From assembly GCF_004114935.1 (NCBI RefSeq), contig NZ_CP022221.1, forward strand, positions 6,097,001-6,161,000: 64,000 bases of DNA, given 5' to 3'. Both the position numbers and the translations under genes were made by a program. Position 1 is the stretch's first letter. Each line of letters opens with the position of its first letter. This document shows positions 1 through 8,820 of the stretch, piece by piece. Source of the DNA: Bradyrhizobium zhanjiangense (lineage in GTDB: Bacteria; Pseudomonadota; Alphaproteobacteria; Rhizobiales; Xanthobacteraceae). A model generated the notes under the pieces. That model was not told where the DNA came from. It saw only the letters and a list, made by a program, of their open reading frames with translations, and ran no database searches.

Positions 1-8
1 AAAAATCG

Positions 9-407
9 TTACCTACCGCCTCCGCCTACCCCGCCGACCGGCACCGATATTCCAGCAGTCGATCCAGCCCCCAATCCTTCTATGTTGACGTTCTGGGTTG
101 GGGCAGTCCGCACGCCCATTTGTTTCGTCGCATCGCCAATGTCGGGAAGCTGATCCACCGGCTGTTTCGTGTTGCCATAGCGTGTCACGGCGGCGCCCAC
201 GCGCCGGGCGTCGTATGCGATCCTGCGGTCACCGACGTTACGCGGCCAGGGATGGATGGTGTGGGTGACGGCGTTGACCTCCTTGGCATTGCCGGCACTC
301 ATCGTGATGGTGTCGGAACGCTGGAAGTAGCGGTCCACCTCGTCATGACCGGCGACCCCGTAACATCCCCCGAGCAGGAGCGGCGCGAACAGAGCCAGAT
401 ACCTCAT
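9..407 (-). CDS. Small Tad-locus lipoprotein
   Basis: A 132-residue predicted outer-membrane lipoprotein at the distal end of the pilus locus. Residues 1-13 form a short signal peptide ending in the lipobox LLGGC, so Cys13 would be acylated. The rest has no transmembrane segment and ends in a Gly-rich tail (GGVGGGGR). Two ATGs are possible at 413 and 407. The GGAG at 414-417 touches the first but lies 6 bases before the second, so I chose 407. It follows the secretin gene by 20 bases. Tad loci often encode a small lipoprotein that assists the secretin (RcpB/CpaD-like role), but this protein is shorter than CpaD and I see no clear CpaD domain, so the role is inferred from position. Confidence 0.75.
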   Translation of the reverse strand: MRYLALFAPLLLGGCYGVAGHDEVDRYFQRSDTITMSAGNAKEVNAVTHTIHPWPRNVGDRRIAYDARRVGAAVTRYGNTKQPVDQLPDIGDATKQMGVRTAPTQNVNIEGLGAGSTAGISVPVGGVGGGGR

Positions 408-427
408 GGTCATCTCCTGCTTCCTTC

Positions 428-2074
428 TCAGTTGAGCGTTTTCACGACCGGCTGGTTCGCAGCAGCCGGTACCGGAATGGTCGCAGTGACCTCGGGAGCG
501 ATGATGTGCCCATAGGGTCCTTTAACGTCGCCTCCGGAGTTCACGTAGTCATTGTAACGCTTGCGGACTTCCATCTGGCCATTGAGGAAGAAATCGACGT
601 CGTTGGCCGGAAGGCGGGAGTCGAGCGGCGACGCCAGTTGCTGACCGGGCGCGGCCGGTGCGACCAGGCGCGGCGTCACGATGATGACGAGATCGGTTTC
701 CTCCTGCTGGTACGACTTGCTGCTGAACAAGGCTCCAAGCACGGGTACCGAGCCGATCCAGGGCAATTGCGAAACGTCCTGACGGTTCCGGGTTTGCAGC
801 AAGCCGGCGATCGCAAAGCTCTGGCCATCCCGCAGCTCGACCGTCGTGCGCGCGTCGCGGCGGGTCAATGCTGGAACGGTCGTCCCCTGGATAGTTATCG
901 CGTTGGCGAAGTCGAGTTCGCTGACGGACGGCTCAACCCGCAGATTGATTGTGCCGCGCGAGAGCACAGTGGGCACGAAGGCTAGCTCAACACCGAACTT
1001 CTTATAGTCGATGGTAATGGTGGGGAAGCCAGTCGCCGTCGTGTTCGGAATCGGAACTGGAAATTCACCACCAGCCAGGAAGCGCGCCGCATCTCCGGAA
1101 AGTGCGATCAGGTTTGGCTCTGCCAAACGGCGGAGGACGCCTTTGGTCTCAAGCGCGGTTATCAGGAGGTCCAACGTGTTGCCATTGTTGAACTTCAAAA
1201 CACTTGTCAACAAGCTACCGAACGGCACGGCGTTTCCAGCCAACGTAGCGGCGGTACCGATCAGCGGAAGACCACCCGGAGTTGGCACGTAGCCGTTGGT
1301 CACGGGATCCTGCAAAGGCTTACCGGTAGCATCCGTCGCGATACGTCCGGCTGAGGTCACAGCACCGGCCGAACCCCCAGCACCAAGACCGGTATTGAAA
1401 CCTCGCGATCCGCTTGCGTTGGCACCATAAAGATTAACTCCTAAGTCGCGACCCGCGGACCGACCGACCTCGAGAAAGCGCACCTCCAGCATCACCTGCT
1501 GCGGCGCCGCGACGCTCATCGCGTTGACGACGACACCGCCTTTCGCAACTGTGCTGGTGGCGATGGCCATAGCCCGCTCAGCCGCGACCGCGTCGTTGGC
1601 GGTTCCGCTGAGCACCACCTGTCCCTCGGAGGCCGAGACGCGAATGCCCTGCATGCCGGTGCTGGACCGGATGTTCTGCTGCAGATTCCCGGTGTCGATC
1701 ACAACCTCGATGTCGAGGATTCCGATCTGCTTCATCGACGAGTCGAACAGGATGACGTTGGTGGTACCGGTCTGCTTACCCTGGATGTAGATCATGTGAT
1801 CGCTCAGGGACTTCACGTCGATGATGTCGGACGAGCCCGCGACGATGGTCGAAAAAGCCGTGTCGACCTTGAAGGTGCGTGACTTGTTGACGACCACCCT
1901 GACCCGCTGGACGTCGCTCATTTCGCTGACGATTACGCCGCCGGAGGAGCCCCGCCGGTCTGCAGCCGCCGCGAGGTCTGCGGACCCAAGCAAGGCGAGC
2001 GCCGCGCCAAAACTCATCACGCTGAAGGCGAGAAGCCCCCCTACCGCCTTATCCGAAACGCGACCGCCACCCAT
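428..2074 (-). CDS. cpaC: Tad pilus outer-membrane secretin CpaC/RcpA
   Basis: Secretin that forms the outer-membrane channel through which the Flp pilus emerges. The 548-residue protein has an N-terminal signal peptide (about residues 1-38). A pilus-type secretin N domain follows (about 50-125), then a BON-like segment near 140-190 (VSASEGQVVLSGTAND), and the C-terminal secretin core from about 310 to 475. The core ends in the family's typical DLVIIVTPRLV strand. Length fits CpaC (450-560). The ATG at 2074 follows a G-rich ribosome site (GGGGGG, about 2085-2090). It is separated from the upstream pilus genes by 0.56 kb and may therefore have its own promoter. The lipoprotein gene lies 20 bases downstream. 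Confidence 0.95.
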   Translation of the reverse strand: MGGGRVSDKAVGGLLAFSVMSFGAALALLGSADLAAAADRRGSSGGVIVSEMSDVQRVRVVVNKSRTFKVDTAFSTIVAGSSDIIDVKSLSDHMIYIQGKQTGTTNVILFDSSMKQIGILDIEVVIDTGNLQQNIRSSTGMQGIRVSASEGQVVLSGTANDAVAAERAMAIATSTVAKGGVVVNAMSVAAPQQVMLEVRFLEVGRSAGRDLGVNLYGANASGSRGFNTGLGAGGSAGAVTSAGRIATDATGKPLQDPVTNGYVPTPGGLPLIGTAATLAGNAVPFGSLLTSVLKFNNGNTLDLLITALETKGVLRRLAEPNLIALSGDAARFLAGGEFPVPIPNTTATGFPTITIDYKKFGVELAFVPTVLSRGTINLRVEPSVSELDFANAITIQGTTVPALTRRDARTTVELRDGQSFAIAGLLQTRNRQDVSQLPWIGSVPVLGALFSSKSYQQEETDLVIIVTPRLVAPAAPGQQLASPLDSRLPANDVDFFLNGQMEVRKRYNDYVNSGGDVKGPYGHIIAPEVTATIPVPAAANQPVVKTLN

Positions 2075-2636
2075 TCGAGTCCCCCCGCCGCGATCCGCGG
2101 CATCCCCGCAAATCTACGTGCTCGCCGTCCCTCAACAGTTCCCCTCTGCGCACCACGTCGCAGAGCTTACAATCTGTCCCACTACAATTCGTTACTTCAT
2201 GTTTCCAAGATCATCGCCCTTCATCCTGCCTCCTTGCAACAAGAGACACTTACCGCACAGCCACAAGCTGCAAAGAAAACTTTTCAATGTTGCCAGCGAG
2301 CATCATTTTCTCTGCAGCTCTGTTCAGAACTCTATCCTGCAGCACAACCACCTTGCGCAAAGTTCCGTCGTCGCCCCGCCATCGAACGGGGTCGACTCGC
2401 AGTCTTGAGATGCGCTTGGCCGGGCGCGAATTGCTCTGACGCAGTTCGATGCCAAGCATTTGGCCAGTTCCACCGGCGTCGCCGTGAAGCGCCGTCCGCC
2501 AATATGCGTCAGGTATATTGCCATATTCAGGCCTTACGGCAGGGTGGCACTTGCCATGGCATGTCTTGGCTTCGCGTCCGGCATCATCGCCATCGCCAGG
2601 GGGGCGGGTGTTCATCGGCCGATGCTCGGGGGTGCG
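2075..2636. other. 562-bp gap inside the Tad locus
   Basis: This stretch separates the TadE-like gene from the secretin gene. Several overlapping open frames exist on both strands, but none has both a convincing ribosome site and a recognisable domain. One minus-strand frame (about 2250-2460) reads like a worn-out gene (for example LGIELRQSNSRPAKR), but I cannot assign it. The gap probably holds the promoter of cpaC and may be the scar of a lost gene. I found no strong hairpin or RNA gene. Confidence 0.5.
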
Positions 2637-3053
2637 CTAGAAGGGAATTTGCGTGGACGCGCTCGGCGCATTGAGCGCTGTGCCCCATATCGGCATCAGC
2701 ATGGTGAAGCCGGCTTGAGAAGCTGTAACAGTCAAATTGTTGCCGCTGGACGCCACACTCAATGTCGGCGTGAGACCGCCGAAGTACAGGAACGGCGCCG
2801 CGTTCTGCTTGTCGGTCGTGGGCATGGGATCGCCGGTGCAGCCTGACGGCGACTGAGGCGGGCTCTGAAGCAAGGCAGGCGTATAGCAGTTGATCATGAC
2901 CGCCCGGGCGCCGGCACTCGCGAGCTTCCGCAAGGACTGCATCGTGATGGCGTAGCGTCCGAGATCGAAGATGGCGAAGATCAACATGAAAAGCGGCACG
3001 AAGACGAGGATGAATTCGAACGCCGCGATACCCCGCTGATCGAGCTTTCTCAT
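2637..3053 (-). CDS. TadE-like pseudopilin (distal copy)
   Basis: A 138-residue TadE-family minor pseudopilin of the Tad pilus. The N-terminus has the family pattern: a short basic leader (MRKLDQRG), then AAFEFILVFVPLFMLIFAIF, with Glu at the position used by pseudopilins after processing by the prepilin peptidase. One transmembrane helix covers about residues 10-32. The remaining domain is periplasmic with two Cys residues. The ATG at 3053 overlaps the TadG stop codon (TGATG); a GTG at 3056 would also work, but the ATG gives the better leader. It is the last gene of the main pilus operon before the 562-bp gap. Confidence 0.88.
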   Translation of the reverse strand: MRKLDQRGIAAFEFILVFVPLFMLIFAIFDLGRYAITMQSLRKLASAGARAVMINCYTPALLQSPPQSPSGCTGDPMPTTDKQNAAPFLYFGGLTPTLSVASSGNNLTVTASQAGFTMLMPIWGTALNAPSASTQIPF

Positions 3054-4426
3054 CACTGCACCAAGCGGACAACTTGGGTGTAAGGGACGGTGACCGGATT
3101 ACATCCATCCGTGCTCAGGAAGCCGCCACCGCCCATGGTGAGTGTTTTGGCGATCACTTGTGAACAGGTCGTATTAGAACTTTGTGTCGCTCCGTTCCAC
3201 GTAACGTCGACGTGCGGGAAATACATCGCACCACCCAATTTCACGTTACCACCGGTGATGTTGACCTGATTACTGCTCTTGCTCGGTGCCTGATCATCAA
3301 TCAGAACGCCGTTCAGATCAGAAGAGAAGGTGTTGGTGTAAGGGGCGGACAGCTCAACGCTGGCGCCGCCAGAGATTGAAATGCTCGAATCCCCGAGCAA
3401 TACAAGGGTTACGCCTAAACCCGTGCCCGCCGGTGGCCAACGTGTACAGCCACTGCAGGTGATGGTTCCCCCATTAAATTTTATTGTCCCATTGTAGAAG
3501 AAGTACGTGCCCGGAGTAAAATCTACCGTGTTCCCAGTCGTGCACGTTAGGTTGCGGTACAGGTTACTGCTGCTCGGCGGGGTATTGGGTCTCAACGTAC
3601 CACTGCAGGTCAAATCGTTTGGCCTCCCGCTCGAGGTCAAGCTGTTGAACGTCTCGCTGTCCAATTTGCCAAGTGGATTGTTGGCGTATGGCATAAAATA
3701 GTTGTGTGTGACGCCGGGATTGGCGCAGGTGCTGGCTGGACTACAGCCAGTTGCACCCAAGACGGCCCATCCCGAACCGGTGAAAGAGGCAGTGCTGGCA
3801 AATTGAACACTGGCATCCGACATTATCGGGCAACCCGTGCCGTTGTTGCTGACGTTACCCGCAATTTTAAGCGCCCCTCCGCCGCCGTTCGGATCAGGTC
3901 CGAGCGCCAAGGCGCACACCTTGCTCGGTAGTTCGACCAGAGCGATGGCTTGGGCGGGGATGTTGACGGTCGTCAAACCCAGCACTGCCGACAAGTAGGC
4001 CGGCTGTTGCTGACTGACGAGGGCGCGAACGGCGTTACCGCCGCCTCCTGCGGGCGGCGTCGTGAACGCACCCGCACTGTAGCTGCCGATATCGACCTGC
4101 ACGGCCCGCGAGATTCCTGTTGGAAGGCTGGTCGCACAGTTGGTGCCCGGATAGGCCGTATCGCCTGGGTTGCAGAACCCGTTCTGTGCTGCGAATTCCT
4201 TGGCGTGATAATCCACTGATGTATCGCAGAGCACACCGGCATTCGCGCATGCAAGTCGCAAGGCACCCGAGTAGGCCGCTGCATCGGCGGCATTCTGCGC
4301 GTGCTGCCTGGTGACGTACCACGATCCGGCCTCGGCCCCGAGTGCGACCACGCCGATGAGGGGCACGAGCGCGATGACTGTTGCGAATGCGGCGGAGCCT
4401 TGTCTGGAACGGAGCAGACTACGCAT
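3053..4426 (-). CDS. tadG: TadG-like pilus assembly protein
   Basis: A 457-residue TadG-type protein, anchored in the inner membrane with a large periplasmic part and thought to act in Flp pilus assembly or anchoring. The N-terminus has the shared TadE/TadG pattern: QGSAAFATVIALVPLIGVVA as the single transmembrane helix, then GSWYVTRQHAQNAADAAAYS, typical of the Flp-assembly TadE/G-like family. The long C-terminal domain is rich in Gly, Ser, Thr and Asn and contains several paired Cys residues, suggesting disulfides. The ATG at 4426 is preceded by AGGTG at 7-base spacing. It is 8 bases downstream of the first TadE-like gene and overlaps the second. Confidence 0.88.
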   Translation of the reverse strand: MRSLLRSRQGSAAFATVIALVPLIGVVALGAEAGSWYVTRQHAQNAADAAAYSGALRLACANAGVLCDTSVDYHAKEFAAQNGFCNPGDTAYPGTNCATSLPTGISRAVQVDIGSYSAGAFTTPPAGGGGNAVRALVSQQQPAYLSAVLGLTTVNIPAQAIALVELPSKVCALALGPDPNGGGGALKIAGNVSNNGTGCPIMSDASVQFASTASFTGSGWAVLGATGCSPASTCANPGVTHNYFMPYANNPLGKLDSETFNSLTSSGRPNDLTCSGTLRPNTPPSSSNLYRNLTCTTGNTVDFTPGTYFFYNGTIKFNGGTITCSGCTRWPPAGTGLGVTLVLLGDSSISISGGASVELSAPYTNTFSSDLNGVLIDDQAPSKSSNQVNITGGNVKLGGAMYFPHVDVTWNGATQSSNTTCSQVIAKTLTMGGGGFLSTDGCNPVTVPYTQVVRLVQ

Positions 4427-4434
4427 GGAAACAC

Positions 4435-4953
4435 CTACTGGAAGCGTTCAGAGTAAGGCAGCGTGTAGGTACAACCGCTGGGACACAGAACCGACGTCAA
4501 CACAATCGGGGCCAAAGTGACAGTTGTCGAAAACGTAAAGTACTTTGGAGTCGAACCAAGATTGCCGGAGTTGCAGGCAGTGCTTCCGCACATGACCTGG
4601 ATGTTGCCGATCGTATGCCCTGCGACTGTTGTCTGCAGCGTTGACACCCAGGTCCCCGGGTTCGCCGGGTCGGGCGGATTCTTGTATTGGATATATTGCC
4701 CGAAGGAGCGCAACGCGGTCCACGCGGAGATAAAGCGGAAGCCCGCGGCGGCTACGTCGGCGAGCGGCATCAGCAGGAACGACACCAAGAATATGTAGAC
4801 GAACACTGTCTCAAACGCGACGGCTCCGCGCTGATCTGCGATGAAGGACTCCCTACGGCACGCGCGCCTGACTTGACCGATACCTACGACTTCCGATCGC
4901 GGAGCCCGAGCCTTGGCGATTTGAACCATGTCCATGACAATCCGGCCACGCAT
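4435..4953 (-). CDS. tadE: TadE-like pseudopilin (proximal copy)
   Basis: A 172-residue TadE-family protein. A basic leader of about 40 residues precedes DQRGAVAFETVFVYIFLVSF, where Gly-Ala-Val-Ala-Phe-Glu fits the prepilin-peptidase processing pattern with Glu at +5, followed by one transmembrane helix. The C-terminal domain has four Cys residues (CGSTAC, CPSGC), probably forming disulfides in the periplasm. The leader is unusually long; internal ATGs at 4935 and 4929 are possible alternative starts. It sits between the methyltransferase-like gene (6 bases) and tadG (8 bases) in the same operon. Confidence 0.85.
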   Translation of the reverse strand: MRGRIVMDMVQIAKARAPRSEVVGIGQVRRACRRESFIADQRGAVAFETVFVYIFLVSFLLMPLADVAAAGFRFISAWTALRSFGQYIQYKNPPDPANPGTWVSTLQTTVAGHTIGNIQVMCGSTACNSGNLGSTPKYFTFSTTVTLAPIVLTSVLCPSGCTYTLPYSERFQ

Positions 4954-4959
4954 AGCCGC

Positions 4960-5607
4960 TCACCAAACATACGGGATCACGCGCCAACGTGATGCTTCGT
5001 AGCTGGAATATTCAGGGCAATTGCGCCGAAGCAGGTCTTCTTCGTAAAGAATCCGGCATGCCTGGATGCCCATATGCAGGACCAGTACCATCACCGTAAC
5101 CGGTGTCAGGTATTGCAGCACTACGCCCAGGACCACGATCTCTTCTGCGACATAGAGTGGGTGCTTGATCCATCGATACGGACCGGTCTGCACTACCGAA
5201 CGCGCCTGCGGCACCAAACTGAACGACCGACCTAGATGTCGGATGGTGACAAGCATCATGACCGTGCCGACCAGCACGCAAGCTGTCGATGCCAGGTTTG
5301 GCAGCGTTTCGTCGGTTTTGCCCAGGAAGCTGATCGTCCATGGCAAATAGCTCCCGACGAACGCAGCTATTCTCGGGAGTAGGCCGTCTGCATGCGCCTT
5401 TGCTGGAGAGCGAGTGATGATCAACAGCGCCAGGAGCATGTAGAAAATGGCAAGGCAAAAACCCGACAGAAGCGATGGCCAGGGATCGGCAAGCGATGCC
5501 CCAATCTTGATGGCCACGCAAAGCGCCAGCAACAAGAACCACATGCTGCCGAACAGTCGCATGATCCGATCGTGCGAATAGTTTTTCGAAAGGGCGATTG
5601 TGCTCAT
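4960..5607 (-). CDS. Isoprenylcysteine methyltransferase-like membrane methyltransferase
   Basis: A 215-residue integral membrane protein with about five hydrophobic helices. Its C-terminal half carries the ICMT/PEMT-fold signature: GPYRWIKHPLYVAEEI (the R-HP-Y core that binds S-adenosylmethionine) and, downstream, EEDLLRRNCPEYSSYEA, the acidic motif of the second cofactor loop. Length is right for bacterial members of this family (180-220). It is embedded in the pilus operon, 2 bases after tadC and 6 before a tadE-like gene, so it is co-transcribed with pilus genes. Bacterial substrates for this family are mostly unknown. Because CpaA here lacks a methyltransferase domain, this enzyme is a candidate to modify pilins or pseudopilins; that is inference only. 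Confidence 0.85.
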   Translation of the reverse strand: MSTIALSKNYSHDRIMRLFGSMWFLLLALCVAIKIGASLADPWPSLLSGFCLAIFYMLLALLIITRSPAKAHADGLLPRIAAFVGSYLPWTISFLGKTDETLPNLASTACVLVGTVMMLVTIRHLGRSFSLVPQARSVVQTGPYRWIKHPLYVAEEIVVLGVVLQYLTPVTVMVLVLHMGIQACRILYEEDLLRRNCPEYSSYEASRWRVIPYVW

Positions 5608-5609
5608 GG

Positions 5610-6518
5610 CTACTTACCGAAGCTTGCGAACGAACGCACGAGGTGCAAAACGGGGCTTCCTCCCATGATGACAAACATGGCTGGAAGCAGGAAAAGCACC
5701 ATAGGAATGGTCAGCTTGGCGCCCAATTTGTGTGCTCTTTCCTCGAGCTTGGTAATACGTTCTCGCCGCAGGTCGACCGCTATACTGCGTAGTGCTTGGC
5801 TCAAGGGCGTTCCGTATTGCAGGCTCTGGCTGATCATGGTGCCGAACCGGCGAAGCCCCTCTGAGGTATTTGCCAAATTCTCGAATGCATCGATGCGATT
5901 TGGCAATATCCGGAGATCATCAAGGAGACGGTGCAATACCCAAGCCATGGCAGGATTGGTCTGCTTCATTTCTTCCGCTACACGTCCCAGCGCGCTCTCC
6001 ATGCCCATTCCCGCTTCACTGCACACGACCAGCAAGTCGATCATGTCCGGCGCGCCCAGCCGAATGGTCGCATCAAAACGGCGCTTCAGCACCGTCAGAA
6101 TCAATCGTGGCCCCATAATTCCGATCACGACGCCCACCAGCGTGAAGACCAGCACGTCGGCAGGCCCCCTTCCCGAGAGTTGCGCAAGAAGAAGCGCAAT
6201 CACCGGGAACAAGAACATGCTGACGACCTTGACGCCGATCCAGATCGGCAAGCTTCGATGATGATTGAAACCAGATGAGTGAAGGATCGTTCGCAGTTCT
6301 TCCAAATTCTCCTCAGCGTAGAAGCGCCGATACCGCATGCCGAGCCATGAAAACCAGCTGGTCACGTCTTGGAAGGTCGCTGACCGGTAAGGGATACCCA
6401 TCACGGCGTTTGACACCCGCGTGTCCATCGCGCGGACGTGCATTTCGCGGATGATCAACAGGCAGGCCGCAGTTCCAGCTGCTACTGCGAGGGCCACCAG
6501 ACTGAGACCAAACGTCAT
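5610..6518 (-). CDS. tadC: Tad inner-membrane platform protein TadC
   Basis: A 302-residue type II secretion F-domain protein that, with TadB, forms the inner-membrane platform on which the ATPase acts to build the Flp pilus. It has an N-terminal membrane helix (about 3-25), a cytoplasmic F domain (about 155-280) with the family stretch DMIDLLVVCSEAGMGMESAL, and C-terminal helices. Length matches TadC (280-330). The ATG at 6518 overlaps the tadB stop (ATGA), indicating translational coupling. Confidence 0.95.
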   Translation of the reverse strand: MTFGLSLVALAVAAGTAACLLIIREMHVRAMDTRVSNAVMGIPYRSATFQDVTSWFSWLGMRYRRFYAEENLEELRTILHSSGFNHHRSLPIWIGVKVVSMFLFPVIALLLAQLSGRGPADVLVFTLVGVVIGIMGPRLILTVLKRRFDATIRLGAPDMIDLLVVCSEAGMGMESALGRVAEEMKQTNPAMAWVLHRLLDDLRILPNRIDAFENLANTSEGLRRFGTMISQSLQYGTPLSQALRSIAVDLRRERITKLEERAHKLGAKLTIPMVLFLLPAMFVIMGGSPVLHLVRSFASFGK

Positions 6519-7447
6519 AGTTCTGTTTCCCGTCTGACCATCCAGCTTATCACTAGGTGTCCGATAAGCACCGAGGCTATTGCGTAAGCCAGAAGCTTGT
6601 TTCCCATCGGATCAGAGAACAACAGATCGACATTTTGCGGATTGGCGGCGTAGAGCAACGCTCCGGCAATCAGGGGCGAGACCGTAAGTGCCCGCGAGGA
6701 GAAAATCACCTCTCCTGCCAGCGCCTTGGCGCGAGCAGCTAGCGCAACACGCTGACTTACTGTGTCGCCTAGCGTCTGCAAGGTTTCACCCAAGCTGCCG
6801 CCTGACTTCAATTGGACTGCAAGTGTCACCGCGAACATCGCATACTCTGCCACCTGCGTTCGCCGATAGATGGCTTCGACGGCTTCCTCCGGCGGTCTAC
6901 CCAGATTCACTTCGCTGCATACGATGGCAAACTGTCCAGCCGTTGGTTGCGGCATCTCGCGCGCGATGGTACGAAATGCTTCGTGCACCGGAAGACCCGA
7001 TCGAACCGTACTTGTTACCAGCTGGATCGCGTCAGGCAGCTGTCGAAAAAGTTGACCGGCGAAGCGACGTTGCTGCCATCCAAACAGACCTCGCACGACC
7101 ACTATGGCGGCAACTGCAGCCGCGACGGACACGTATAGAATGGAAAATCCCAGCAGGCTATTGGCGTAGAAGATTGCGGCTACCGTGATGGCGGAGGCCA
7201 GTAGTACATACGCCGGATGCCAGGCGTGAACCATCTCAGGCCTGTAATTGGCCAAACCGTGGAGAAGCAGAGATCGGGATCCGGTCTCCGCCCGGCGAAT
7301 GGATGGCAGGCTGGCCGGATGGGAGGCCGGTAGAGCTACCGCCAGCCGGCGATGCATGCGTCGCTCCCGGCCGTCCAGCCACAACGCACTGGCTGCTGCG
7401 CACATCGCGAGCACCAGAACAGCGACGATCACGAACTCAGGTATCAT
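6515..7447 (-). CDS. tadB: Tad inner-membrane platform protein TadB
   Basis: A 310-residue T2SS-F family protein, partner of TadC in the pilus assembly platform. Helices lie at the N-terminus (MIPEFVIVAVLVLAMCAAAS), near 80-125 and at the C-terminus. The F domain (about 155-275) includes QLPDAIQLVTSTVRSGLP and an EVNLGRPPEEA segment typical of TadB. The open frame extends upstream, but the ATG at 7447 overlaps the tadA stop as ATGA and begins directly with the hydrophobic helix, so I use it as the start. Confidence 0.94.
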   Translation of the reverse strand: MIPEFVIVAVLVLAMCAAASALWLDGRERRMHRRLAVALPASHPASLPSIRRAETGSRSLLLHGLANYRPEMVHAWHPAYVLLASAITVAAIFYANSLLGFSILYVSVAAAVAAIVVVRGLFGWQQRRFAGQLFRQLPDAIQLVTSTVRSGLPVHEAFRTIAREMPQPTAGQFAIVCSEVNLGRPPEEAVEAIYRRTQVAEYAMFAVTLAVQLKSGGSLGETLQTLGDTVSQRVALAARAKALAGEVIFSSRALTVSPLIAGALLYAANPQNVDLLFSDPMGNKLLAYAIASVLIGHLVISWMVRRETEL

Positions 7448-8820
7448 ATTTGCCTCATGGCCTCGGCCCAAGCGCGATCAAGGCCGAAATAGACAAGACG
7501 GCTTTTGAATTTCGGGACTGCGAGGGTAGACTTGTAAGTTCCCGATATCCGCCCATGCTCATCCTCCTCCTGGTACTCGAAGGCTGCGATGTCATTGGTG
7601 GTGACCACATCCCCTTCCAGCCCCATCACCTCGGTGATCTGGATAATGCGACGTTGTCCGTCGCGCATGCGTTCGACTTGTACGATGAGATCCAGCGCAG
7701 CGACGATCTGAGCTCGAATGGCCCGCGACGGCAGATTGACCTGTCCCATCTGCACCATGTTCTCGATGCGGGTCAGGGCATCGCGGGCACTATTGGCATG
7801 GACCGTGGAGATCGAACCATCATGGCCCGTGTTCATCGCCTGCAGCATGTCAAACGCTTCGGCGCCGCGCACCTCGCCCACGACGATCCGGTCAGGACGC
7901 ATGCGCAGGGCATTCCACAACAGATCGCGTTGTGTCACCTGCCCAGTGCCTTCAAGACTGGGAGGCCGGGTCTCCAGGCTGATCACGTGCGGCTGCTGAA
8001 GCTGCAACTCTGCCGCATCCTCGATGGTGACGACGCGTTCACTGTGATCAATGAACTGGCTCATGGCATTGAGCAGCGTGGTCTTGCCGGAGCCGGTGCC
8101 GCCGGAGACCAGAACATTGAGCCGAGACCGAGCGGCAATCTCCAGTAATTGTCCGATGGCTGCGGTCATTGAGCCATTTTCGACCATTCCGGCGATGTCC
8201 AAACGGCGGCTTGGAAATTTTCGGATCGAAATACAGGGGCTGTGGATCGCTAGCGGCGGAAAAATGATGTTGACCCGGCTGCCGTCGGGCAAGCGGCAAT
8301 CCACCATCGGACTGGATTCGTCAACGCGTCGCCCAACCTGACCGGCGATTTTCTGCGCCACCGACGCAATGTGATCATTGTCGCGGAATCGCACCGCGAT
8401 CCGTTCCAGCCTGCCAGCTCGTTCCACGTAAACGTTACTCGGTCCATTGATCATGATATCGTTGATCGATTGATCGAGCAGAAGCGGACGCAGCGGCCCG
8501 TAGCCGGTCATATCGTCCGCAATCTCGTCAGCCAGCTGAAGCTGCTCGCGACCCGACAGTTCGAGCCTTTCCTCATTGGCGATTCCATGAATGATTTCCT
8601 CGATCTGCCGGCGAAGGACATCGCGCGAAACAGTCGCGGCCACCGACGGCTCAATCTGCTCAATGACCCGTTCGCGGAGCGATGCTGACATCAGGGGCCG
8701 CTGAGGCAATGGCTCGTGCCTGGGCGCAGTTGCAGGCAAGCTCGGCGTCGACGCGGGCCGTGGCGTCGATGCAGGCAAACGAGCTGGCGTGTCGTCGTCG
8801 CGCCGACCAAAGGTCTTCAT
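7444..8820 (-). CDS. tadA: Tad pilus assembly ATPase TadA/CpaF
   Basis: A 458-residue secretion ATPase of the VirB11/PulE class that powers Flp pilus assembly. An N-terminal Pro-rich, probably disordered tail (1-45) precedes the N-terminal domain (about 60-230). The RecA-like domain carries Walker A GGTGSGKTT (about 240), the Asp box, Walker B RPDRIVVGEVRGAEA and the His box GSISTVHANSARDAL. Length is typical for CpaF (430-500). The ATG at 8820 overlaps the cpaE stop (ATGA). Confidence 0.97.
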   Translation of the reverse strand: MKTFGRRDDDTPARLPASTPRPASTPSLPATAPRHEPLPQRPLMSASLRERVIEQIEPSVAATVSRDVLRRQIEEIIHGIANEERLELSGREQLQLADEIADDMTGYGPLRPLLLDQSINDIMINGPSNVYVERAGRLERIAVRFRDNDHIASVAQKIAGQVGRRVDESSPMVDCRLPDGSRVNIIFPPLAIHSPCISIRKFPSRRLDIAGMVENGSMTAAIGQLLEIAARSRLNVLVSGGTGSGKTTLLNAMSQFIDHSERVVTIEDAAELQLQQPHVISLETRPPSLEGTGQVTQRDLLWNALRMRPDRIVVGEVRGAEAFDMLQAMNTGHDGSISTVHANSARDALTRIENMVQMGQVNLPSRAIRAQIVAALDLIVQVERMRDGQRRIIQITEVMGLEGDVVTTNDIAAFEYQEEDEHGRISGTYKSTLAVPKFKSRLVYFGLDRAWAEAMRQI

